A stretch of DNA of 64,000 bases, taken from Actinomycetospora termitidis (GTDB lineage: Bacteria > Actinomycetota > Actinomycetes > Mycobacteriales > Pseudonocardiaceae). How positions within the stretch are numbered: position 1 is the first letter of the stretch; each line of letters begins with the position of its first letter. Positions 47,641 through 55,570 of this stretch are shown in pieces. The notes below the pieces were generated by a model. That model did no database searches and had not been told where the DNA came from. It worked only from the letters and a program-made list of their open reading frames with translations. Location: positions 1,240,001-1,304,000 of the forward strand of contig NZ_JASVWF010000001.1 of NCBI RefSeq assembly GCF_030286555.1. The letters are read 5' to 3'. The translations under genes and the position numbers were made by a program.

Positions 47641-49343
47641 CCGCCGTGAGTTCCGCGAGCGACACCGACGTCCTGCTCGGCCACCAGCACCGCGTGCTCG
47701 AGCTGCTCGCCGGCGGCGCGGCCCGCCGCGAGGTGCTCGAGGCGGTGACCACCTCGCTCGAGGAGCTGATCCCGGGCAGCCGCTGCTCGATCCTGGTGCT
47801 CGACCCGGTGGCGGGCACCCTGCACCACGGCGCCGCCCCCTCGCTGCCCGCCGAGTACTCCGCGGCGATCGACGGGATGGCGATCGGGGACGACGCCGGG
47901 TCGTGCGGCACCGCGGCCCACACCGGACGCGCCGTGGTGGCCGAGGACGTCGCCGTCGACGAGCGCTGGGCGCGCTACCGGTACCTGGCGCTCCCGCACG
48001 GGCTCGGGTCGTGCTGGTCGAGCCCGATCCGGCTCGGCCGGGGCGGGGTCCCGCACGACGAGGTGCTGGGCACCTTCGCGGTCTACCACGAGGCCGGGCA
48101 CCGTCCGGACGAGCGCGAACGCCGGCTGGTCGCCCGATTCACCGACCTCGCCGCGGTCGCCCTCGAGCACGACCGGCTCTACGGCGCCCTCGCCCAGAGC
48201 GAGGAGCGGTTCCGCCGCGCGTTCGAGGACAACGCGGTGGGTATGGCGCTGACCGACCTCGACGGCCGGTTCCTCAAGGTGAACCCGGCCCTCGCCCGCA
48301 TGGTCGGGCGCGAGCCGGCCGACCTGCTCGCGGCCGACCTCACCGCCCTCGTGCGCCGCGAGGACCGCGCGGGCGCCCGGCTGCTGCTGCGTGGCCTCGC
48401 GGACGGGTCCGCCGACGCGGGGCCCGGTCCGCTCGAGGTCGTGCTCACCCGACGCGACGGGAGCACGCTGACCGCCTCGCTGTCGGCGTCGGTCGTCGGC
48501 GCGGGGGCGGCGCGCCACGTCAGCCTCAACGTCGTCGACGTCACCGCCCGTCGGGCGGCGCAGCGCGACCGGATCGCCCGCCGCGAGGCGGAGCTCGCCG
48601 CCCGGGTCGCCGAGGACGCGAGCCGGGCCAAGTCCGAGATGCTGTCGACGCTCTCCCACGAGCTGCGCACCCCGCTGCAGGCGGTCATCGGGTTCGCGGA
48701 GCTGCTCGGCACCCTGGACCTGCCCCCGGAGCGCCGCGCGGCGGCCCTCGGGCACATCGACACCGCCGCCCGGCACGTGCTCGACCTCGTCAACGACGTC
48801 CTCGACCTCGCCCGGCTGGAGGCCCGCGCCCTGCCGCTGTCCCCGGCGCCCGTGGTGCCGGGGGAGGTCGTCGGCGAGGTCGTGGAGCTGCTCGAGCCGC
48901 TCATGGCCGAGCGGGGCATCTCGGTCGGACTCCCCGACGGCGGGTGCGGTCCGGTCTTCTGCGACCGGCGGCGGCTGCGCCAGGTGCTGATCAACCTCGT
49001 GACGAACGGGGTGCGCCACAACCACCCCGACGGCTGGGTGCAGGTGGACGCCCACGACGACGGCGGGGAGGTCGTCGTCGCGGTCCGCGACGGCGGACCG
49101 GGGATCGCCCCGACGCTGATCGACCGGTTGTTCGTGCCCTTCGACCAGCTCGACACCGACCGGGGCGGCTCCGGCCTCGGTCTCGCGCTGGTCCGTGGGC
49201 TGGTGGAGGCGATGTCGGGCACCGTGGCCGTCGCGAGCGCGCCGGGGGAGGGAACGACGGTGACGGTCCGGCTGCCGGCCGCGGGGGCGTCCGCCGTCGG
49301 TGCGCCGGCGGCCGGGGCGGGCGTACGTTCGGGTCGTGGGTGA
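47637..49343 (+). CDS. Hybrid-free GAF-PAS sensor histidine kinase
   Basis: The product is 568 aa. There is no signal peptide or membrane helix, so it is cytosolic. Order: GAF domain (~residues 15-185), PAS (SEERFRRAFEDNAVGMALTDLDG, ~189-310), a coiled linker, HisKA with phosphorylated His ~341 in LSHELRTPLQ, then the ATPase domain with N-box NLVTNGVRHN, G1 box VRDGGPGI and G2 GGSGLGLALV. The GAF and PAS pair suggests sensing of a small ligand, redox or a flavin-like cofactor. It is co-translated with the regulator and with cofG, whose start lies 8 bp inside this gene. Confidence 0.93.
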   Translation: MTAVSSASDTDVLLGHQHRVLELLAGGAARREVLEAVTTSLEELIPGSRCSILVLDPVAGTLHHGAAPSLPAEYSAAIDGMAIGDDAGSCGTAAHTGRAVVAEDVAVDERWARYRYLALPHGLGSCWSSPIRLGRGGVPHDEVLGTFAVYHEAGHRPDERERRLVARFTDLAAVALEHDRLYGALAQSEERFRRAFEDNAVGMALTDLDGRFLKVNPALARMVGREPADLLAADLTALVRREDRAGARLLLRGLADGSADAGPGPLEVVLTRRDGSTLTASLSASVVGAGAARHVSLNVVDVTARRAAQRDRIARREAELAARVAEDASRAKSEMLSTLSHELRTPLQAVIGFAELLGTLDLPPERRAAALGHIDTAARHVLDLVNDVLDLARLEARALPLSPAPVVPGEVVGEVVELLEPLMAERGISVGLPDGGCGPVFCDRRRLRQVLINLVTNGVRHNHPDGWVQVDAHDDGGEVVVAVRDGGPGIAPTLIDRLFVPFDQLDTDRGGSGLGLALVRGLVEAMSGTVAVASAPGEGTTVTVRLPAAGASAVGAPAAGAGVRSGRG

Positions 49344-50562
49344 TCAGAGGGAGCCGGCCGGTCCCGGGTCGGTCGACGAGGTCGTCACGCTGCTGCGCGC
49401 CCGGGGCGACGCCCTGGAGGCGTTGCTGGAGCGCGCGGGCCGCCGTCGGGAGGAGCATCTCGCGCACGAGGGCCGCCCCGGCACGGTGACCTACAGCCCC
49501 AAGGTCTTCGTCCCGCTCACCCGCCTGTGCCGCGACCGGTGCCACTACTGCACCTTCGCCACCGTCCCCGGGCGGGTGCCCGCGGCCTACCTCGAGCTCG
49601 ACGAGGTCCTCGGGATCGCCCGCGCCGGCGCCGACCAGGGCTGCACCGAGGTGCTGTTCACCCTCGGCGACCGGCCCGAGGCCCGGTGGAGCGCGGCCGA
49701 CGCGTGGCTGACCGCCCGCGGGTACGCCTCGACCATCGACTACGTCCGCACCGCCGCGCAGGCCGTGCTCGACGGGACCGGCCTGCTGCCGCACCTCAAC
49801 CCCGGCGTCATGACCCCCGACGAGCTGGCCGCGCTGCGGCCGGTCGCGCCGTCGATGGGGATGATGCTCGAGTCGACGTCGACGCTGCTCGTCGAGCCCG
49901 GCGGCGCGCACTTCGGGTCGCCGGACAAGGAGCCCGCGGTGCGCCTGGCGGCCATCGAGGACGCGGGCCGGGCGCGGGTGCCGTTCACCACCGGCATCCT
50001 CGTCGGGATCGGGGAGTCGCTGCGCGACCGCGCGGAGTCCCTGCTCGCGCTGGCCCGGCTCGCCGACGAGTACGGGCACGTCCAGGAGGTCATCGTCCAG
50101 AACTTCCGGGCGAAGCCGGACACCGCGATGCGCGGCGAGCCGGACGCGGAGTTCGACGAGTTCGTCGCCGCGGTCGCGGTGGCCCGCCTGCTGATGCCGC
50201 TCGGGGTGACGGTGCAGGCGCCACCGAACCTCGCCGGCGAGCTGGGCGACGCCGGGGACGCGGCCTCCGACCAGGCGCTGCTGCTGCGCGCCGGGATCGA
50301 CGACTGGGGCGGCGTGTCGCCGGTGACCCCCGACCACGTGAACCCCGAGCGTCCCTGGCCGGGCCTGGACGATCTCGCCGCCGTCACCGGGGCCGCCGGC
50401 TTCGCCCTGCGTCCGCGGCTCACCGTCTACCCGCGCTACCAGCGCGAACCCGGCTGGATCGACCCGGCCGTGGCACCCGCCGTCGGGAAGCTGGCCGATG
50501 CCGACGGGCTGCGGGAGACGGAGCGCAGCGGAGCTCGACCCGTCGAGATGGCCCCGCGGTGA
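49336..50562 (+). CDS. cofG: CofG, FO (deazaflavin) synthase radical-SAM subunit 1
   Basis: The product is 408 aa. The radical-SAM cluster motif is CRDRCHYC (Cys 65, 69 and 72, CX3CX2C) in the order typical of CofG. LPHLNPGVMTPDELAALRPV and SMGMMLESTS are CofG features. It should form the deazaflavin ring system with CofH. The C-terminal ~15 residues include a 32-bp sequence shared with imuB (50511-50542). In most actinobacteria these activities are fused as FbiC, so a separate cofG is unusual and may be a second, specialised copy. GTGA overlap with the next gene. Confidence 0.9.
   Translation: MGDQREPAGPGSVDEVVTLLRARGDALEALLERAGRRREEHLAHEGRPGTVTYSPKVFVPLTRLCRDRCHYCTFATVPGRVPAAYLELDEVLGIARAGADQGCTEVLFTLGDRPEARWSAADAWLTARGYASTIDYVRTAAQAVLDGTGLLPHLNPGVMTPDELAALRPVAPSMGMMLESTSTLLVEPGGAHFGSPDKEPAVRLAAIEDAGRARVPFTTGILVGIGESLRDRAESLLALARLADEYGHVQEVIVQNFRAKPDTAMRGEPDAEFDEFVAAVAVARLLMPLGVTVQAPPNLAGELGDAGDAASDQALLLRAGIDDWGGVSPVTPDHVNPERPWPGLDDLAAVTGAAGFALRPRLTVYPRYQREPGWIDPAVAPAVGKLADADGLRETERSGARPVEMAPR
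50511..50542 (+). repeat. 32-bp dispersed repeat, copy 2 (in cofG)
   Basis: It matches imuB 16367-16398 at 31 of 32 positions by my count. It encodes part of the extreme C-terminus (LRETERSGARPVEM) of CofG, beyond the conserved domain. Confidence 0.6.
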
Positions 50563-51587
50563 CCTCGTGGCTCGCGGTTGCGCGGGAGGACCCCGCGGGC
50601 CTGCCCGACGAGGGGTACGTGGCGCTGCTCGGCGCCGACGGCGACGAGCTCGAGGAGCTGGCGGACCTCGCCGACTCCGTCCGGCGTCGGACGGTCGGTG
50701 ACGACCTGACGGTCGTCGTGAACCGCAACCTCGACCCGGCCCTCGTCGTGAAGCCGGAGCACCTCGACGCGCTCGTCGAGGAGGCCTGGACCCTGGGCGC
50801 GACGGAGGTCTGCCTGCAGGGCCCGCTGCCGCCCGAGGCCGGGCCGGACGCGGCGGTCGACCTGGTCGCGCGGGTCGCCGGACGGCACCCGCTGCACGTC
50901 CACGCCTTCCGGCCCGCCGAGGTCGAGGCCGCGGCCGCCCGGCGGGGGACGTCGGTCGAGGACTTCCTGACGGCGGCCCGCGCGGCCGGGCTGGGCTCGG
51001 TGCCCGGGACGGCGGCGCGCATCCTCGACGACGGCGTCCGCGCGGCCCTGACCGGCGGGACGGACATCCCGGCGGCCCGGTGGGTCGAGCTGATCCGCAC
51101 CGCGCACCGCGTCGGGCTCCGGTCCACCGCGACGATCGTGTACGGGCACGTCGAGACCGCCGCCCAGCAGGTCGCGCACCTGAGGGCGCTGGCCGGGATC
51201 CAGGATCTCACCGGGGGCTTCACGGAACTGATCGCCATGCCGCTGGTGGACGTCCCGCCCGGCGTCGCCGCCCGCGGCGCGTCCGGGCGCGAGACCCGCG
51301 CCCTGCACGCCGTCGCGCGTCTCCTGCTGCACGGGCGCATCGACCACCTGCAGGCCGCGTGGCCGAAGCTCGACCGGGACACCGTGCTCGCGGTGCTGCG
51401 CGGCGGGGCGGACGACCTGGGCGGGCTGCTGCTCGACGGCGTCCTCGACCCGGGTGCGGGTCCGGAGGCCGGTCGCGTGCTGACGGTCGACGACGTCCGC
51501 GCGATCGCGGAGGAGCTGGGCCGACCGGTGCGGCAGCGGACGACGCTCTACGGCGAGGTGGACCCGGAGCGGGTGATGCTGCGGTGA
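50559..51587 (+). CDS. CofH-like protein without the radical-SAM cysteine motif
   Basis: The product is 342 aa. It aligns by eye with the CofH half of FbiC through most of its length: HPLHVHAFRPAEVEAAAARRG, LGSVPGTAARILDDGVR, GLRSTATIVYGHVE, IQDLTGGFTELIAMPLV, GRIDHLQAAW and GRPVRQRTTLYGE. However, the stretch after NRN (residues 55-57) goes straight to LDPALVVKPEHLDALVEE, omitting the ~18 residues that hold CX3CX2C. Only one Cys remains in the whole protein (about residue 85). No frame change can restore it. It therefore cannot bind the [4Fe-4S]-SAM cluster in the known way. Overlaps cofG and the monooxygenase by 4 bp. Confidence 0.9.
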   Translation: MTSWLAVAREDPAGLPDEGYVALLGADGDELEELADLADSVRRRTVGDDLTVVVNRNLDPALVVKPEHLDALVEEAWTLGATEVCLQGPLPPEAGPDAAVDLVARVAGRHPLHVHAFRPAEVEAAAARRGTSVEDFLTAARAAGLGSVPGTAARILDDGVRAALTGGTDIPAARWVELIRTAHRVGLRSTATIVYGHVETAAQQVAHLRALAGIQDLTGGFTELIAMPLVDVPPGVAARGASGRETRALHAVARLLLHGRIDHLQAAWPKLDRDTVLAVLRGGADDLGGLLLDGVLDPGAGPEAGRVLTVDDVRAIAEELGRPVRQRTTLYGEVDPERVMLR

Positions 51588-53053
51588 ACGGCGTCGGTGT
51601 CGTCGACGTCGCGATCGTCGGCGCCGGGTTCGCCGGGCTCGGCCTGGCCATCCGGCTGCGCCGCCAGGGCCACGGCGACTTCGTGCTGCTCGAACGGGCC
51701 GGCGACGTCGGCGGGACGTGGCGGGACAACCGCTACCCGGGGGTCGCCTGCGACGTGCCGTCGCACCTCTACTCGTTCTCGTTCCGTCCGGCCCCGGACT
51801 GGTCGCGGGTCTTCGCGCCGGGCGCGGAGATCCAGCACTACCTGCGGACGGCGGCGGTCGACGAGGGGGTGGCCCCGCACGTCCGGCTCGGGGCCGAGAT
51901 GCGGGACGCCCGGTGGACCGGGGAGGACTGGGAGATCGACACGGCGGCGGGGTCCTGGCGAGCCCGGGTCCTCGTGCTCGCCGCCGGTCGCCTGACCGAG
52001 CCCCGGATTCCGGACCTCCCGGGCCTCGAGGACTTCGGCGGACCGGTGCTGCACACCGCCCGCTGGGACCCGTCGTTCGACCCGGAGGGCCTGCGCGTCG
52101 GCGTCGTCGGGACGGGCGCGTCCGCCGCGCAGGTCATCCCGCGCCTGGCCGGGCGGGCCCGCGAGCTCGTCGTCTTCCAACGCACGCCGGCGTGGGTGGT
52201 GCCGCGGGGGGACCGGCCGTACACCCGCGCCGAGCGCACGCGGTTCACCCGCGACCCGGCCGCCGCCCGCGCGCACCGTCAGGACATCTTCGACGACGCC
52301 GAGCGCGCGATCGCGGCCCGTCGCCGGGTCCGGCCCGCGATCGACGAGCTGCGCACCCGGGCCCGGACCCACCTGCACACCCAGGTCACCGACCCCGGCC
52401 TGCGGGCCCGCCTGGAACCCGGCTACGAGATCGGGTGCAAGCGGATCGTGCTCTCCGACGAGCTCTACCCGGCTCTGGACCGCGACGACGTCACGCTCGA
52501 GGACTCGGCGCTGACCGCGGTCGGACCGGGCGCGGCGCGTGCCGCGTCCGGACGACGGCACGAGCTGGACGCCCTGGTCCTCGCGACCGGGTTCCACACC
52601 ACCCGACAGCCCTACGCGGAGCGGGTGCGTGGACGGGAGGGCACGCTCGCCGAGCACTGGGCCGGGGGCATGAGCGCCTACGCCTCGACCGCCGTGCACG
52701 GGTTCCCCAACATGTTCGTCCTCGACGGGCCGAACGCGAGCCTCGGTCACAACTCCGCCGTCTACATGATCGAGACGCAGATCGACTACGTGCTGGGCGC
52801 GCTGGCGCACCTGCGGCGCGCGGGAGGCCCGCTGGAGGTGTCCGCCGCCGCCGAGCGGGCCTACGTGCGCGACGTCGACGACGCCGCCCGGGACACCGTG
52901 TGGCTGCGCGGCGGCTGCCGGAGCTGGTACGTCGACGAGGCCAGCGGACGCCTGACGCTGCTGTGGCCGGGCTCGGCGCGCTCGTTCCGGGAGCGGAACG
53001 CGCGGTTCGACCCGACGCCCTATCTCGGTACCGCCGGGGCCGCGTCGGCGTGA
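51584..53053 (+). CDS. Flavin monooxygenase, Baeyer-Villiger type
   Basis: The product is 489 aa. FAD motif AIVGAGFAGLGLA near residue 10, the BVMO fingerprint FGGPVLHTARW (F-x-G-x3-H-x3-W) about residue 150, and an NADPH motif VGVVGTGASAAQ follow in order. LYSFSF and GTWRDNRYPG are further family features. Members insert oxygen into ketones or hydroxylate soft nucleophiles. It is the last gene of the overlapping kinase-cofG-cofH-like run (GTGA overlap), so its product may use or modify a flavin-type small molecule. Confidence 0.92.
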   Translation: MNGVGVVDVAIVGAGFAGLGLAIRLRRQGHGDFVLLERAGDVGGTWRDNRYPGVACDVPSHLYSFSFRPAPDWSRVFAPGAEIQHYLRTAAVDEGVAPHVRLGAEMRDARWTGEDWEIDTAAGSWRARVLVLAAGRLTEPRIPDLPGLEDFGGPVLHTARWDPSFDPEGLRVGVVGTGASAAQVIPRLAGRARELVVFQRTPAWVVPRGDRPYTRAERTRFTRDPAAARAHRQDIFDDAERAIAARRRVRPAIDELRTRARTHLHTQVTDPGLRARLEPGYEIGCKRIVLSDELYPALDRDDVTLEDSALTAVGPGAARAASGRRHELDALVLATGFHTTRQPYAERVRGREGTLAEHWAGGMSAYASTAVHGFPNMFVLDGPNASLGHNSAVYMIETQIDYVLGALAHLRRAGGPLEVSAAAERAYVRDVDDAARDTVWLRGGCRSWYVDEASGRLTLLWPGSARSFRERNARFDPTPYLGTAGAASA

Positions 53054-53115
53054 CCGGGGCGCTCGCCGGGTAGGTCAGTTCCCGGACTGCGGTCGGGGAG
53101 ACGAGGGCGGGCGGG

Positions 53116-54168
53116 ATGAGCGCGACGATCTACGGCACGGCGGAGCCGGCGGAGAAGACGAAGTTCGAACAGATCCGCGAGAAGTACCCGTGGCTCGACC
53201 ACGTGGTGCGGGCCGGCGCGCGGTACACCGAGAAGCACGGGGACCACTACGCCGCGGCGATCACCTACTTCTCGATCCTGGCGCTCGTGCCGCTGCTGAT
53301 GATCGCGTTCGCGGCCGCGGCGTTCGTGCTGGCGAACAACCAGCAGCTGCTCGACCAGATCTCGGTGAGCATCACGCAGGCGGCGCCACCCGGGCTCGGG
53401 GACCTGCTGAACCAGGTCATCCAGCAGGCGATCCAGCAGCGCAACGCGGTCGGCATCGTCGGTCTGCTCGGTGCGCTCTACTCCGGGCTCGGCTGGATGG
53501 GGAACCTGCGTGAGGCCCTCTCCGAGCAGTGGGACCAGCGCGGCGACCCGCCGACCGTCGTCAAGCGCTACGCCGGCGACCTGCTCGCCATGATCGGGCT
53601 CGGGGTGGCGCTGGCGCTGTCGTTCGCGATCACCGCCGTGGCCAACGGCGCGGGCCGGATCGTCGCGGAGTTCCTCGGGCTGGCCGGGCAGGCGTGGGTC
53701 CAGGTGGTGCTGAGCCTCATCGGCATCGTCATCACCCTGGCCGCCAACTGGCTGGTCTTCCTCTGGGTGATCGCCCGCCTGCCGCGCGAGCCCGTGACGC
53801 TGCGCTCCGCGGGCCGGGCGGCGATCCTCGCCTCGATCGGCTTCGTGATCCTCCAGCAGATCATGACCTTCTACATCGCGAGCGTCACCAACTCGCCGGC
53901 CGGTGCGGCGTTCGGCCCGATCATCGGTCTGCTGGTGTTCGCGAACTTCGTCTCGCGCTTCATCCTGTTCGTCACCGCCTGGGCGGCGACGCTCAAGGAG
54001 AACGAGCGCGAGGAGGTCCCGGAGCCCGCACCGGTGATCGTCCGGCCCGCCGTCAGCGTCGGGCGCGCCCCGGGGGCCCGGACGACGGCGGGGCTGCTCG
54101 GCGCGGGCGCGGTGCTCGGCGCCGTCGGGGGCCTGCTCGGGATCAACGGGATGCGGCGGCGGCGCTGA
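53116..54168 (+). CDS. YihY/virulence factor BrkB family membrane protein
   Basis: The product is 350 aa. The family is shown by YTEKHGDHYAAAITYFSILALVPLLM and the six-helix core (LSLIGIVITLAANWLVFLWVIARLP, GLLVFANFVSRFILFVTAWAATLKEN). The C-terminus adds Arg/Ala-rich residues and a short hydrophobic helix (TAGLLGAGAVLGAVGGLLGINGM). Function in bacteria is poorly known, often tied to the envelope. It stands alone, with palindromic element D 15 bp after the stop. Confidence 0.88.
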   Translation: MSATIYGTAEPAEKTKFEQIREKYPWLDHVVRAGARYTEKHGDHYAAAITYFSILALVPLLMIAFAAAAFVLANNQQLLDQISVSITQAAPPGLGDLLNQVIQQAIQQRNAVGIVGLLGALYSGLGWMGNLREALSEQWDQRGDPPTVVKRYAGDLLAMIGLGVALALSFAITAVANGAGRIVAEFLGLAGQAWVQVVLSLIGIVITLAANWLVFLWVIARLPREPVTLRSAGRAAILASIGFVILQQIMTFYIASVTNSPAGAAFGPIIGLLVFANFVSRFILFVTAWAATLKENEREEVPEPAPVIVRPAVSVGRAPGARTTAGLLGAGAVLGAVGGLLGINGMRRRR

Positions 54169-54183
54169 CCCCTCCCCCTTCCT

Positions 54184-54235
54184 GAACGAACAGCACTCTC
54201 GCGCGCATAGAAGCTGCGAGGGTGCCGTTCGTTCG
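54184..54235. repeat. Palindromic intergenic element, copy D
   Basis: The arms GAACGAACAGCACTCTCGC and GCGAGGGTGCCGTTCGTTC, loop GCGCATAGAAGCT, in the same orientation as copy B; one arm base differs (CAGCAC for CGGCAC). It lies 15 bp after the yihY-type gene, between it and the convergent carboxypeptidase gene. Confidence 0.88.
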
Positions 54236-54265
54236 TGAGGGGGCGGGCGCGGACGGCCGCACCGA

Positions 54266-55450
54266 CTACGACCGACGGCGCAGCCGGGCGCCGAGCACGA
54301 CGAGCCCCAGCACGACGACGAGGCCGATCGCGAGCCAGGCGCCCCAGCCGGTGTCGCCGGTGGCGGGGGAGTCCGGCGCGTCGGACGCGGACACCGGGGA
54401 CGCGGTCGTCTCCACCGCCGACCCGGCGTCGGGGGCCTGCTCGGTCAGCCGGCCCACCGAGGCGTCCCGGGGGAGCGCGTAGCCGTAGTCCAGGAGCGCG
54501 AGCCCCTGCTCGACCATCGGCACCGGATGCTGCTCGCCGTGCATCAGGACCACCACGAGCCGGCGGCCGCCCCGGTCCTGCGCGCCGATGTAGGTGTGGC
54601 GGGCATCGTCGGTGAACCCGGTCTTGCCGCCGAGCGCGCCCGGATAGCGAAAGATCTTGTTGTCGTTGTCGACGACGATCGGCGGCTTCCCGGCGAATCC
54701 CGGGAACTGGATCTGCCGCGTGCCGACCGCCTGCGCGAACGGTGCCTCGCGCATGCCGAGCCGGAAGATGCTCGCCAGGTCGTAGGCGCTCGAGCTCTGC
54801 CCCGGCCCGTCGAGTCCCGACGGGGTCGCTGCCCGGGTGTCGTGCGCGCCGATCTCCGCCGCGGTGCGGTTCATCAGATCCACCGTCGCGGGCACCGAGC
54901 CGGTGAGGCGCACCGCGAGGGCGTGCGCGGTGTCGTTGCCCGAGGCCATCAGCATCGCGTCGAGGAGCTGGCGCACCGTGTACTGGCCGCCCGGCCCCAT
55001 CCCGACCCGGGTGCCCTCCTGGTTCGCGTCGTCCTGGGTGCCGGTGAGCACCTGGTCCAGGGGCAGCTGCCGCGCGACCAGCAGTCCGGTCAAGGTCTTG
55101 AGCAGCGACGCCGGGCGCAACCTCGCGTGCGGGACCCGGGCGGCGAGCACCGCCCCCGTGTCCAGGTCGGCGACGACGTAGGACTGCACCCCGACCTCCG
55201 GCGGCGCGGGAGCTCCGCGCGGCACGACGGTGCCGCAGGTCCCCATCTGCGCGCCCCCGACCGGCGTCGACGGGACCGGCAGGGCGGCCGGCGCGGCGGC
55301 GCCGGGGCGAGGGGCCTCCGAGTCGTCCACCGGGGGCGCGGGGCGGTCGACCTGGCACCCGGTCTGGGAGGGGGCCGCCGACGCCGTCGGTGCGGCGCCG
55401 AGCAGGAGGAGCAGGGCGACCAGCAACGAGGCCGCGACACGGTGGGACAT
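54266..55450 (-). CDS. D-alanyl-D-alanine carboxypeptidase (PBP5-like)
   Basis: The product is 394 aa. Signal peptide (ASLLVALLLLLGAAPTASAA), a Pro/Ala-rich linker, then the penicillin-binding fold: SxxK is SLLK (Ser ~115, Lys ~118), SGN in MASGNDTA (~170), and KTG in GGKTGFTDD. All are intact. A C-terminal membrane helix and Arg-rich tail (~residues 365-394) anchor it. It trims the terminal D-Ala of peptidoglycan stems, limiting cross-links. It faces the YihY gene and is followed by palindromic element D. Confidence 0.93.
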   Translation of the reverse strand: MSHRVAASLLVALLLLLGAAPTASAAPSQTGCQVDRPAPPVDDSEAPRPGAAAPAALPVPSTPVGGAQMGTCGTVVPRGAPAPPEVGVQSYVVADLDTGAVLAARVPHARLRPASLLKTLTGLLVARQLPLDQVLTGTQDDANQEGTRVGMGPGGQYTVRQLLDAMLMASGNDTAHALAVRLTGSVPATVDLMNRTAAEIGAHDTRAATPSGLDGPGQSSSAYDLASIFRLGMREAPFAQAVGTRQIQFPGFAGKPPIVVDNDNKIFRYPGALGGKTGFTDDARHTYIGAQDRGGRRLVVVLMHGEQHPVPMVEQGLALLDYGYALPRDASVGRLTEQAPDAGSAVETTASPVSASDAPDSPATGDTGWGAWLAIGLVVVLGLVVLGARLRRRS

Positions 55451-55518
55451 CGTGCTCCGACCCTAGACGGGTGACGTCCCGACGGCGGGTCGGGTCCGTC
55501 CCGGTGCCGCCCCGGACA

Positions 55519-55562
55519 CGACGACGGCCCGCCCCCCGCAGCTGGGGGACGGGCCGTCGTCG
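55519..55562 (-). terminator. Hairpin after the coiled-coil gene
   Basis: CGACGACGGCCCG and CGGGCCGTCGTCG pair over 13 bp, with a further C-run/G-run pair inside. It lies just beyond the stop of the minus-strand coiled-coil gene at 55571. Confidence 0.8.
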
Positions 55563-55570
55563 GGAAAGGA

